Shown one piece after another: positions 34,823 through 42,192 of a stretch of 64,000 nucleotides of DNA. The position numbers and the translations under genes were made by a program. How positions within the stretch are numbered: position 1 is the first letter of the stretch; each line of letters begins with the position of its first letter. This stretch comes from Nocardia amamiensis. Lineage in GTDB: Bacteria; Actinomycetota; Actinomycetes; Mycobacteriales; Mycobacteriaceae. The notes under the pieces are model-generated. The model was not told the origin of the DNA. It did no database searches and saw only the letters and a program-made list of their open reading frames with translations. The stretch covers positions 1 to 64,000 of the forward strand of contig NZ_JADLQX010000015.1 of assembly GCF_015477605.1 (NCBI RefSeq), in the 5' to 3' direction.

Positions 34823-36168
34823 CCACACCCCGTCAACTCAGCCTCAACGCGTTCATCTACCCCTCCGGCCACCATGAAGCCGCCTGGCGGCACCCGTGGA
34901 GCAGCCCCGAGCGGATCTACGACGTCGACTACTACCAGGAGATCGGCCGCACCGCCGAGGCGGCGAAGCTGGACGCGGTGTTCTTCGCCGACGGCCCGGC
35001 GCTGCGCACCAACGTGAAGCACAACGCGGCCGCAGGCTTGGAACCGATCACGCTGCTCACCGCGATCGCCACGGCCACAACGCATCTCGGCCTCATCGCC
35101 ACCGCGTCGACCACGTACTACGAGCCCTACAACCTGGCCAGGTTGTTCTCCACGCTGGACCACATCTCCGGTGGGCGCGCGGGCTGGAACATCGTCACCA
35201 CCGGCACCGATCTCGCGGCGGCGAACTTCGGTCTGGACAAGCATCCCGACCACGCCGAACGGTACGCGCGAGCAAAGGAATTCGTCGACGCCGTGGTCGC
35301 GTTGTGGGACAGCTGGGAGGACGACGCCATCGTCCTGGACCAGGCTTCCGGGGTGTACGCCGACCCGGGCAAGATCCACCAGATCGACTTCGAGGGCGAA
35401 TATCTCTCGGTTCGCGGGCCGTTCAACGCGCCGCGGACGCCGCAGGGTTACCCGGTGCTGGTACAGGCGGGCGCCTCGAACGACGGCCGCGCGTTCGCGG
35501 GCCGGTACGCCGAGGCGATCTTCACCGCACATCAGCGGTTGAGCGACGCGCAGGCGTTCTACGCCGACATCAAGGCGCGCGCAGGCGGTTTCGGCCGCGA
35601 CCCCGAGCACGTCAAGATCCTGCCCGGGATCAGCCCGTTCATCGCCGACACCGAGGCGGCGGCCAAGCGGCTGGAGCGCGAGTTCAACGAGCTCACCGTG
35701 CCGGAATACGGGCTGGCCCAGCTGGAGGGCATCGTCGGGATCAGCCTGCGGCACCTGCCGCTGGACGAGCCGATCCCGCTCGACTTGTTCGACGCCGCAG
35801 GTGATGTCACCGACAACGGACAGAGCCGATTGCAGGTCGTCGCGGGCATCGTGCACCGGGAACGGCCGACCGTGCGCGGACTGCTGCACCGCCTCGCCGG
35901 TGCGCGCGGCCACCGGGTTTTCGCCGGAACCCCTGAGCAGGTCGCCGACACCATCGAGGAATGGTTCCGCAGCGGCGCCGCGGACGGTTTCAACGTTATG
36001 CCGCCGTACTACCCGGGCGGACTGGCGATATTCGCCGAGACGGTCGTGCCGATCCTGCAGGAACGCGGACTTTTCCGCACCGAGTACACCGGCACCACCC
36101 TCCGGGACCACTTCGGCCTGCCCCGCCCCGACAGCCGCTTCGCCCGCCGGCCCGCGCTGACGCGGTGA
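34819..36168 (+). CDS. FMN-dependent monooxygenase, NtaA/SnaA/DszA family
   Basis: 449 aa, the length of DszA/NtaA two-component flavin monooxygenases, which use reduced FMN and oxygen to cleave C-S or C-N bonds. Bacterial luciferase-like barrel: LSLNAFIYPSGHHEAAWRHP, YYQEIGRTAEAAKLDAVFFADG, PITLLTAIATATTHLGLIATASTTYYEPYNLARLFSTLDHISGGRAGWNIVTT, HPDHAERYARAKEFVDAVVALWDSW, and PPYYPGGLAIFAETVVPILQERG at the end. ATG at 34819 overlaps the ssuB stop (ATGA). Last gene of the ssu operon: imported sulfonate or related sulfur compound is probably desulfonated here. The flavin reductase partner is not encoded nearby. Confidence 0.93.
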   Translation: MTTPRQLSLNAFIYPSGHHEAAWRHPWSSPERIYDVDYYQEIGRTAEAAKLDAVFFADGPALRTNVKHNAAAGLEPITLLTAIATATTHLGLIATASTTYYEPYNLARLFSTLDHISGGRAGWNIVTTGTDLAAANFGLDKHPDHAERYARAKEFVDAVVALWDSWEDDAIVLDQASGVYADPGKIHQIDFEGEYLSVRGPFNAPRTPQGYPVLVQAGASNDGRAFAGRYAEAIFTAHQRLSDAQAFYADIKARAGGFGRDPEHVKILPGISPFIADTEAAAKRLEREFNELTVPEYGLAQLEGIVGISLRHLPLDEPIPLDLFDAAGDVTDNGQSRLQVVAGIVHRERPTVRGLLHRLAGARGHRVFAGTPEQVADTIEEWFRSGAADGFNVMPPYYPGGLAIFAETVVPILQERGLFRTEYTGTTLRDHFGLPRPDSRFARRPALTR

Positions 36169-36256
36169 GCCACACCGGCGAAATCGACTGTTACACCACG
36201 CCGACCAGACCTGCAGTACGCCCCATGCGGCGCTCCGGCCGATCGGTGACGCGACC

Positions 36257-37504
36257 GTGAGCGCGTCCGTCGCGCGCGGTGCGACGGCGACTCCAGTTCG
36301 GCTTCGGTCGCTGACCTGGACGGTGTTCGTGCCCATGGTGGTGTACGGCATCGGGTCGGGCGCGGCGGCGCCGATGTACGCGCTGCGGGCGCTGGACTTG
36401 GGCGCGTCCGCGGGGCTGGCCGGGGTGGTCGTCGCGCTGTCCGGGCTGGGCATGGTGCTGACCGATCTGCCCGCGGGCCGGATGGTGGCCGTGATCGGCG
36501 AACGCGGTGCGATGGCGATGGGGTCGGTGCTCGGCGCGGTGGGTGTGCTCGCGGCGATCCTCGCGCCGAATGTCGGTGTGCTCGCGCTGGGCATGCTGGT
36601 CAATGGTGCGGCGGGCGCGGTGTGGGGCCTGGCCCGTCAGACCTATCTCGTGGCGGTGGTGCCGGCACGCGACCTCGGCCGGGCGATGTCGACGCTGGCC
36701 GGTTCGATGCGGCTCGGCTTCTTCTGCGGGCCGTTCCTCGGCGCCGCGGTGGTGCACGTCCTCGGACCCAACGGCGCGCTGTGGTTGCAGTTGGCGACCA
36801 CCGTGCTCGCCGGTGCGGCGATGGCGGCTATCCGGTCGCCCGACGCCACCGGTGACGTCACCGCGGGGCACTCACTGGGCGCCGTGATGGTCGAGCATCG
36901 CAGGATCCTGGGCACACTCGGGGTGGCCGCGCTGCTGACCGGCGCGGCCCGGGCGGCGCGGCTGGCACTGTTGCCTCTGTGGGCGGCGCATATCGGCGTG
37001 AGCGCGTCGACCACCAGCCTCGTGTTCGGTGTCGCGGGAGCCATGGACGTCCTGATGTCCTATCCGGCGGGGGTATGGCTGGATCGATACGGCAGGCGTG
37101 CCACCGGTGTTCCGTCGATGATCCTGTTCGCCGCCGGTTTCGGCGCGCTGCCGTGCACGTCCTCGGTATTCGGCCTGAGCGCGGCCGCCCTCCTGCTCGG
37201 CCTCGCCAACGGAGTGAGCAACGGGCTCATCATGACGGTCGGCGCCGATGTCGCGCCCGACGTGCAGCGCGCCGAGTTCCTTGGCGCCTGGCGCCTCACC
37301 CACGACATCGGCATGTTCGCAGGCCCGGTGGCGGTCGGCGCGATCAGCGCCGTCACCGCGCTCGGCGCCGCGGCCATCGTCCTCGCGCTCGCCGCGGCGA
37401 CCGGCGCCTACACCATGCACCGCTGGTTTCCCGGGCGATCGAGCCGTCCCCGCAGCGTCCGGGTCACGACGAGGCCGGGTAGGTCCTGCCGGTCCGAGCC
37501 TTGA
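36257..37504 (+). CDS. MFS transporter
   Basis: 415 aa, 12 hydrophobic segments. Major facilitator features: DLPAGRMVAVIGERGAMAMGS in the loop between helices 2 and 3 (GR-x-x-x-GxRG type), ARQTYLVAVVPARDLGRAMSTLAGSMRLGFFCGPFLGAAVV near helix 5, and the matching YPAGVWLDRYGRRATGVPSM in the second half. It resembles drug-efflux-like permeases; the substrate is unknown. GTG at 36257 gives a short cytoplasmic N-terminus. Convergent with bioQ, 15 bp between stops. A role in biotin or sulfonate transport cannot be excluded but nothing in the sequence shows it. Confidence 0.87.
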   Translation: MSASVARGATATPVRLRSLTWTVFVPMVVYGIGSGAAAPMYALRALDLGASAGLAGVVVALSGLGMVLTDLPAGRMVAVIGERGAMAMGSVLGAVGVLAAILAPNVGVLALGMLVNGAAGAVWGLARQTYLVAVVPARDLGRAMSTLAGSMRLGFFCGPFLGAAVVHVLGPNGALWLQLATTVLAGAAMAAIRSPDATGDVTAGHSLGAVMVEHRRILGTLGVAALLTGAARAARLALLPLWAAHIGVSASTTSLVFGVAGAMDVLMSYPAGVWLDRYGRRATGVPSMILFAAGFGALPCTSSVFGLSAAALLLGLANGVSNGLIMTVGADVAPDVQRAEFLGAWRLTHDIGMFAGPVAVGAISAVTALGAAAIVLALAAATGAYTMHRWFPGRSSRPRSVRVTTRPGRSCRSEP

Positions 37505-37519
37505 CGGCGCCGGGATGGC

Positions 37520-38104
37520 CTAGCGGGCTCGGGTGCCGAGCAGGTGGCGCACGCCCGCGACGAACAGTTGCAGGCCGAAGTCGAAACGTGCTGTGGCGTC
37601 GGGGGTTTCCGCCAGCGGCGAGGCGTCCTCGGGGAGGGCGCCCATCGAGTCCATCTGCATTCTCGCCTGCTCGTCGACGGTCTGGCCCAGGACGTAGTAG
37701 AGCAGGGTGAATGCCGCGAGCTCGGCCTCGTGCCGCGGCATTCCCGCGCGAATCGCCGTGCTCACCAAGCGTTCCCGCCCCTTGCTCGTGGTGAGCCGGG
37801 AAGCGTATGTCGCCGAGACCAATTCGGCGCCGTCGCGATAGGCCAGCAGGCAGTCGCGCAGGCGGTGGGCCAATTCGGTGATCTGGCCGGACCAGTCGTC
37901 GGCCTCGATCGGGTTCTCCATGGGAGCGAGGATCTTGTCCGCCACCGCGCCGAGCAAGGCCTGCTTATTGGGAAAGTGCCAGTACAGCGCGCCGGGTTGC
38001 ACCTGAAGGGAACCGGCCAACCTGCGCATGGTGAGGTCGGCGAGCCCGTATCGGTCCAGAATCGCGATGGCCCCGTCGACTACGTCCGCCCGGTGCAGCT
38101 GCAC
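37520..38104 (-). CDS. bioQ: TetR-family repressor of biotin genes (BioQ)
   Basis: 194 aa. N-terminal HTH: VVDGAIAILDRYGLADLTMRRLAGSLQVQPGALYWHFPNKQALLGAVADKIL (residues 8-60), then a ligand and dimerisation domain (TetR_C-like, DWSGQITELAHRLRDCLLAYRDGAELV). Divergent from bioB, with the box TGAAC-ACC-GTTCA in the shared spacer; in Corynebacterium and Mycobacterium smegmatis the gene in this place is BioQ, repressing the bio genes. GTG at 38104 follows GGGGAAGGA at 6 nt. BioQ does not sense biotin by a catalytic domain as BirA does; the signal is not visible here. Identification rests on synteny, family and the three boxes. Confidence 0.9.
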   Translation of the reverse strand: MQLHRADVVDGAIAILDRYGLADLTMRRLAGSLQVQPGALYWHFPNKQALLGAVADKILAPMENPIEADDWSGQITELAHRLRDCLLAYRDGAELVSATYASRLTTSKGRERLVSTAIRAGMPRHEAELAAFTLLYYVLGQTVDEQARMQMDSMGALPEDASPLAETPDATARFDFGLQLFVAGVRHLLGTRAR

Positions 38105-38155
38105 TGGAAGTCCTTCCCCGTCGTGCTTTGACTCACTCCTACCGCTACCCTAGCC

Positions 38156-38168
38156 TGAACACCGTTCA
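38156..38168 (+). promoter_or_regulatory. BioQ box between bioQ and bioB
   Basis: TGAAC-ACC-GTTCA, perfect core arms, with C before and AG after as at the other boxes. It is 41 bp before the bioB GTG and 52 bp from the bioQ GTG, so one site can control both directions. TACCCT and TAGCCT just left of it are -10 candidates for bioB. Confidence 0.9.
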
Positions 38169-38208
38169 AGTTGCACGGCCACCTCGGCCGGACGAAGGGA
38201 TTCGTGCA

Positions 38209-39222
38209 GTGACCCAGGCACCGGTAGACACCAACATCCTGTCGATCGCCCGCGCGCAGGTGCTAGAGCGCGGCGAGGGGCTGAACCAGGAGCAGACCCT
38301 GGAGGTCCTGCGGCTGGGTGACGACCGGCTGGAGGAGCTGCTCGCCCTGGCCCACGAGGTGCGGATGAAGTGGTGCGGCCCCGAGGTGGAGGTCGAGGGC
38401 ATCATCAGCCTGAAGACCGGCGGCTGCCCCGAGGACTGCCACTTCTGCTCGCAGTCGGGGCTGTTCCAGTCGCCGGTGCGCGCCGCGTGGCTGGACATCC
38501 CCAGCCTGGTCGAGGCCGCCAAGCAGACCGCGAAGACCGGAGCCACCGAGTTCTGCATCGTCGCCGCCGTGCGCGGCCCGGACGAGCGCCTGATGGCCCA
38601 GGTCGCCGCGGGCGTCGAGGCGATCCGCAACGAGGTCGACATCCAGGTCGCCTGCTCGCTCGGCATGCTCACCCAGGAGCAGGTCGACCAGCTGGCCGCG
38701 ATGGGCGTGCACCGCTACAACCACAACCTGGAGACCTCCCGCTCCTACTTCCCGAACGTGGTCACCACGCACACCTGGGAAGAGCGCTGGGACACCCTGC
38801 GCATGGTGCGCGAAGCGGGCATGGAGGTGTGCTGCGGCGGCATCCTCGGCATGGGTGAAACCCTGGAGCAGCGTGCCGAATTCGCCGCGAACCTGGCGGA
38901 ACTCGAGCCCGACGAGGTGCCGCTCAACTTCCTCAACCCGCGGCCGGGCACGCCGTTCGGCGACCTCGAGGTGCTGCCCGCTGCCGACGCGCTGCGCGCC
39001 GTCGCCGCGTTCCGGCTCGCGCTGCCGCGCACCATGCTGCGCTTCGCGGGCGGCCGGGAGATCACCCTCGGTGATCTCGGCGCCAAGAAGGGCATTCTGG
39101 GCGGCATCAACGCCGTCATCGTCGGCAACTACCTGACCACCCTCGGCCGCCCCGCCGAACAGGACCTGGACTTGCTCGGCGAGCTGAAGATGCCGATCAA
39201 GGCGCTCAACGAAACGCTCTGA
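38209..39222 (+). CDS. bioB: Biotin synthase
   Basis: Radical SAM enzyme inserting sulfur into dethiobiotin to form biotin. 337 aa. The [4Fe-4S] motif C73-x3-C77-x2-C80 is in KTGGCPEDCHFCSQSG. YNHNLETSRSYFPNVVTTHTWEERWDTLRMVREAGMEVCCGGILGMGET and PLNFLNPRPGTPFGD are typical BioB segments, and RFAGGREITLGDLGAKKGILGGINAVIVGNYLTT closes the barrel and contributes the arginine that bridges the [2Fe-2S] cluster region. GTG at 38209 (VTQAPVDTN) follows GAAGGGA; the GTG at 38204 is out of frame. Followed by bsaP after 34 bp. Confidence 0.97.
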   Translation: MTQAPVDTNILSIARAQVLERGEGLNQEQTLEVLRLGDDRLEELLALAHEVRMKWCGPEVEVEGIISLKTGGCPEDCHFCSQSGLFQSPVRAAWLDIPSLVEAAKQTAKTGATEFCIVAAVRGPDERLMAQVAAGVEAIRNEVDIQVACSLGMLTQEQVDQLAAMGVHRYNHNLETSRSYFPNVVTTHTWEERWDTLRMVREAGMEVCCGGILGMGETLEQRAEFAANLAELEPDEVPLNFLNPRPGTPFGDLEVLPAADALRAVAAFRLALPRTMLRFAGGREITLGDLGAKKGILGGINAVIVGNYLTTLGRPAEQDLDLLGELKMPIKALNETL

Positions 39223-39256
39223 CCCCGGCTCGGTTGCGAGGAATGAGGCCACGACC

Positions 39257-39484
39257 ATGGGTACTGTCATGGACATGGACGAGCGCTACAACCCGTTCAC
39301 CGGCAAGCGGATCGTGCCGGGACTCGACGACGCGATCCCGGCGGCCGCCGCGCTGGGCCTGGAGCCGCCGCGCTTCTGCGAGCAGTGCGGTCGCCGCATG
39401 ATCGTGCAGGTCAGCCCGGACGGCTGGTGGGCGAAGTGCTCACGGCACGGCGTGCTCGACTCCGCCGATCTGGAACGCCGATAG
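39257..39484 (+). CDS. bsaP: Biotin synthase auxiliary protein
   Basis: 75 aa. Compact sequence RYNPFTGKRIVPGLDDAIPAAAALGLEPPRFCEQCGRRMIVQV with GWWAKCSRHG, carrying C41, C44, C61 and H64 as a probable metal or Fe-S site. It is the homologue of the small gene after bioB in mycobacteria (Rv1590), described as an auxiliary protein supporting biotin synthase turnover. ATG at 39257 has GAGG 8 nt upstream; ATG 39269 or 39275 would also keep the conserved part. Immediately after bioB and overlapping the next gene's GTG, so part of the bioB operon. Confidence 0.88.
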   Translation: MGTVMDMDERYNPFTGKRIVPGLDDAIPAAAALGLEPPRFCEQCGRRMIVQVSPDGWWAKCSRHGVLDSADLERR

Positions 39485-40152
39485 TGGTGCCGGTGACGGC
39501 GCCCCCTCAGAGCAGGGTGGGGCGCGAGGTGCGCGCCGCGGCGGTGGTCGCCGTGGCGGTGGTGGTGACGAGTGCGATCGTCGGCGTCGGTTGGGCACTG
39601 CTTGCGCCTACCGAGCGGCTGCTCGTGGTGGAGCCGGGCCGCGGTGTCGCGCTGACCGGCGAAAGCGCGCACCAGTTCGACGCGCTCGCGCTGTTCGCGC
39701 TCATGGGGGCGGTGCTCGGCCTGTTGTCGGCGCTGGCCGCGTGGCGGTGGCGTTCCGCGCGCGGACCGCTGCTGCAGATCGGTTTGCTGATCGGCTCAGG
39801 CGTGGGCGCGGTGGCGATGGCGGCGGTCGGCGAACAGATCGCCGAATGGCTGCATCCGCGCCCGCACGATCCGCCGGTCGGCCAGATCGTCGCGCTGCCC
39901 ATCGAGGTGGGCAGCGCGCTCGCGCTGATCGTGCAGCCGCTGATCGCGTCGTTCGTCCTGCTGTTCCTCGCCGCGCTGAACACGTCGGAAGACCTCGGCA
40001 CCGGCCGCGGCACGCACAAGGGTGGATCGTTCGATACCGCAGGCGCTTTCACGCCCTATGGTGACGCTGCGCATGGGACAGAGTTGCCCTATCGCGGCTA
40101 CGAGCCAGCCGCCGAACGACATTCGATGCCCGCGTCCCACCCACGGCACTGA
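39484..40152 (+). CDS. DUF2567 membrane protein
   Basis: About 222 aa, four hydrophobic segments (VRAAAVVAVAVVVTSAIVGVGWALL, ALALFALMGAVLGLLSALAAW, LLQIGLLIGSGVGAVAMAAVG, VGSALALIVQPLIASFVLLFLAAL) and a polar C-terminal tail of about 45 residues. It corresponds in position and pattern to the DUF2567 protein next to the bsaP homologue in mycobacteria (Rv1591). Function unknown. GTG at 39484 overlaps the bsaP stop; two further in-frame GTG codons at 39487 and 39493 are alternatives. Probably co-transcribed with bioB-bsaP, which makes it part of the BioQ-controlled unit. Confidence 0.82.
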   Translation: MVPVTAPPQSRVGREVRAAAVVAVAVVVTSAIVGVGWALLAPTERLLVVEPGRGVALTGESAHQFDALALFALMGAVLGLLSALAAWRWRSARGPLLQIGLLIGSGVGAVAMAAVGEQIAEWLHPRPHDPPVGQIVALPIEVGSALALIVQPLIASFVLLFLAALNTSEDLGTGRGTHKGGSFDTAGAFTPYGDAAHGTELPYRGYEPAAERHSMPASHPRH

Positions 40153-40156
40153 CGCA

Positions 40157-40250
40157 TTGCCGCAGTGAATCGGCTTCCCACACTCGTGATCGTCTTGCGG
40201 CCCACCCGGTTCCGGCAAGACGACGTCGGCCCACGCTCTCGCCCGCGATC
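40157..40250 (+). pseudogene. Decayed 5' fragment of the P-loop kinase gene at 41088
   Basis: The DNA TCCGGCAAGACGACG (40211-40225 region, with GCGGCCCACCCGG before it) matches the Walker A region of the intact gene (41139-41160), as do CCCACACTCGTGATCGTC and TCGCCCGCG flanking it. The copy has one extra base before the Walker A codons (TTGCGGCCC versus AGCGGCCC), which destroys the frame, and the start codon is lost. Homology stops abruptly at 40250, next to a 9-bp inverted repeat. A relic of a duplicated kinase. Confidence 0.7.
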
Positions 40251-40321
40251 TTCATGATCAAGGGCACACGATCGAGGGCTCTTCTCGCGAAATGCCGCGG
40301 CCATGTGCCGTCGATCATGAA
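40251..40321. repeat. 71-bp segment bounded by 9-bp inverted repeats
   Basis: TTCATGATC (40251-40259) and GATCATGAA (40313-40321) flank 53 bp. The left arm begins exactly where similarity to the kinase gene ends and the right arm lies 3 bp from the stop of the Uma2 gene on the minus strand. It may be a small mobile-element scar or a recombination point; no transposase is present. Confidence 0.45.
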
Positions 40322-40324
40322 CTG

Positions 40325-40987
40325 TCAGTAGTCGAGGTCGGACCAGGGGATGTGGATGGCGAACGGGAAGTCGATGTGGATGCCGTCCGTGGTCGCCGGG
40401 GTCCATTCGTCGGCCAGGATGTAGTTGGTCGGGTGCAGAGGTCGGACGCCCTCCGGGAGTCTGCCGTGCCCTGACTCCAGCGCGTAGGCGCGGACGATCT
40501 CGATTCCGCGCGGATCGCGTGCCAGTCTGACCTCCCAGTACCACGGGATGCCGGCGTGGGCGTATCGGGCCTTCTTGGCTTCCACATCCCTCGGTGTGTT
40601 CGATGGCGACAGCACTTCGCCCGCGAGGAGAACATCGCTCGCGCGGATGTCTTGATAATCGGATTCGAGGCAGCGGAAAACCAAGAAATCGGGTGTTACG
40701 AAATCGGACTTCCCGTTGGGTTGGAGAAAGACGTTCGTCTCCATGCCCACTTGCCAGCACTGCTCCGGCTGCCCGGACATGACGTGTTGGACGCATCGGC
40801 GCAGAGCGGTCCAGAACAGCCCGGTGTACTGCTGGTGCTCGAAGGGGCCACGTCGAACCCAGACGACCCGGCCGTCCCATAGTTCGATCTGGGCCGCGAT
40901 CTCCTCCGGGAGGCGCTCGAGTTCCTCCCAGGTCATGTACTCGGGAAGCTCCGGCCGATCTACTCGGGGGGTGGGCATGCCGCTCAT
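40325..40987 (-). CDS. Uma2-family endonuclease-like protein
   Basis: 220 aa. The DUF820/Uma2 PD-(D/E)XK-type fold is seen as MTWEELERLPEEIAAQIELWDGRVV, then FVTPDFLVFRC, VLLAGEVLSPSNTPRDVEAKKARYAHAGIPWYWEVRL. The acidic residues of TPDFLVF and GEVLSPS and the following lysine form the probable metal site. The family is abundant in cyanobacteria and actinobacteria, with largely unknown roles and no proven targets. ATG at 40987. Its third codon positions are noticeably less GC rich than neighbours, consistent with later acquisition. It lies between the intact and decayed kinase copies. Confidence 0.85.
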   Translation of the reverse strand: MSGMPTPRVDRPELPEYMTWEELERLPEEIAAQIELWDGRVVWVRRGPFEHQQYTGLFWTALRRCVQHVMSGQPEQCWQVGMETNVFLQPNGKSDFVTPDFLVFRCLESDYQDIRASDVLLAGEVLSPSNTPRDVEAKKARYAHAGIPWYWEVRLARDPRGIEIVRAYALESGHGRLPEGVRPLHPTNYILADEWTPATTDGIHIDFPFAIHIPWSDLDY

Positions 40988-41087
40988 GGTAATCGGGTGA
41001 GCGGTTGCGACGAACCGAGTCGGTCATCGTCAACCGCACCGCGGACAGCGCCACCGACGAGCTTCCCATCGCGGCTATGGTGCGGCA

Positions 41088-41660
41088 ATGGCAGCGGAAC
41101 AGCATCGACTCCCCACGCTGGTTATCGTCAGCGGCCCACCCGGGTCCGGCAAGACGACGCTGGCGCACACCCTCGCCCGCGCGATCGGCTGCCCTGCCGT
41201 CTGCCGGGACGAGATCAAGGAGGGAATGGTTCACGCGACGCCGGGTTTCACACCGGGCCAGAACGACGAGCTGAACCTCCGCACCCTGCCGGTGTTCTTC
41301 CGGACGCTGGAACTGCTGCTGCGTGCTGGTGTCACAGTGATAGCGGAGGCCGCGTTCCAAGACCGGTTGTGGCGTCCGGGGCTGACACCCCTGCAAGCCC
41401 ACGCCCAGCTGCGCGTCATCCACTGCGTGGTCGCTCCCGCGCTCGCCGAAGCGCGGATCGACCAGCGCCACAAGAGCGATCCGCGCCGCCGTGCCCATTC
41501 CGATCCGCAACGCCCCGCACCGGCTCGAGCCGCATTCGAGCGAGTCGCGCTCGACGTTCCGGCACTCGAGGTCGATACGACGTCGGGGTATCGACCACGC
41601 CTCCCGGCGATCGTCGATTTCGTCAACAGCGGGCTGATCCATGGCGGCGTGCTCGCCTGA
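41088..41660 (+). CDS. P-loop kinase/ATPase (AAA_33, zeta-toxin-like)
   Basis: 190 aa. Walker A is IVSGPPGSGKTTLAHTLARAIG (GPPGSGKT, residues 16-23), then CRDEIKEGMVHATPG, a hydrophobic strand VTVIAEAAFQDRLW, and a lid-like R-rich region (ARIDQRHKSDPRRRAH). This is the compact small-molecule kinase pattern shared by AAA_33 proteins, chloramphenicol/zeta-toxin-type phosphotransferases and nucleoside kinases. Substrate unknown. ATG at 41088 begins MAAEQHRLPTLVIV. Third positions are mixed. It has a truncated, frameshifted copy 0.9 kb upstream and no antitoxin-like partner next to it. Confidence 0.8.
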   Translation: MAAEQHRLPTLVIVSGPPGSGKTTLAHTLARAIGCPAVCRDEIKEGMVHATPGFTPGQNDELNLRTLPVFFRTLELLLRAGVTVIAEAAFQDRLWRPGLTPLQAHAQLRVIHCVVAPALAEARIDQRHKSDPRRRAHSDPQRPAPARAAFERVALDVPALEVDTTSGYRPRLPAIVDFVNSGLIHGGVLA

Positions 41661-41824
41661 CGGGAAGCGACAACGCTGTAAACCCGGCTGGTCCCATGAC
41701 TCGAGCGAACACACTGTTGCGCAGCAGCGCTGAGTGGCGGAAAAACAGTGGTGGCCAGAAGATTCGGCCGATACGGTGATCAGCCGGAATGGTCGAGAAC
41801 AGGTCGATGGGAGAGCAGGTGGTG

Positions 41825-42004
41825 ATGAACCGCGTACCGCGGGTTCCTGCCGACCCGTCTTCGGCGGCGGTCGCAGAGCGTGCCGACCTGATCGCGTGGC
41901 GGCGGCGAGACGCGCTGCGGCGCAGCAATGCCGCACAGCCGGTGCCGAGTAAGCGGCGGTACCGCCGCGGGCACAAGCATCGCAAAGCGATGACGGAGTA
42001 CTGA
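41825..42004 (+). CDS. Small basic hypothetical protein
   Basis: About 59 aa, MNRVPRVPADPSSAAVAERADLIAWRRRDALRRS and a strongly basic end (KRRYRRGHKHRKAMTEY). ATG at 41825 follows GGGAGAGCAGG; a longer form from 41789 is possible. Third-position GC is high in this frame and the opposite strand lacks a credible alternative. Net charge strongly positive, so it could bind nucleic acid or be a ribosome-associated small protein. Family not recognised and it may be spurious. The region around it, 41661-41824 and 42005-42192, holds nothing else that I can support. Confidence 0.4.
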   Translation: MNRVPRVPADPSSAAVAERADLIAWRRRDALRRSNAAQPVPSKRRYRRGHKHRKAMTEY

Positions 42005-42192
42005 GCGGAAACGCAGCATATCGCGCCCTTCGTCGCGGCTGTCCCGTCGGTGAGCGGTAGCTCGTGCCCGACGGCGTGCGGTAATCGCCGACGCGCAGCG
42101 AGACCAGGTGGGGAGGCGCTGTCGATCGGCGGTCGCATGCCGACTCTGGCCGGGCAGGTGGTCGCCTGCGGCGCAGCAGCCGTGTGACCCGC

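Noticed and set aside
36257..37504. MFS transporter as a biotin or sulfonate carrier because of its place between ssu and bio genes.
   Set aside because: Sequence resembles general drug-type efflux permeases, it has no BioQ box and is convergent with bioQ; no support for the substrate.
40325..41660. Calling the Uma2 and P-loop kinase genes a toxin-antitoxin or defence system.
   Set aside because: They are divergent rather than operonic, neither has an antitoxin-like partner, and no published pairing is known to me; kept only as a speculative finding.
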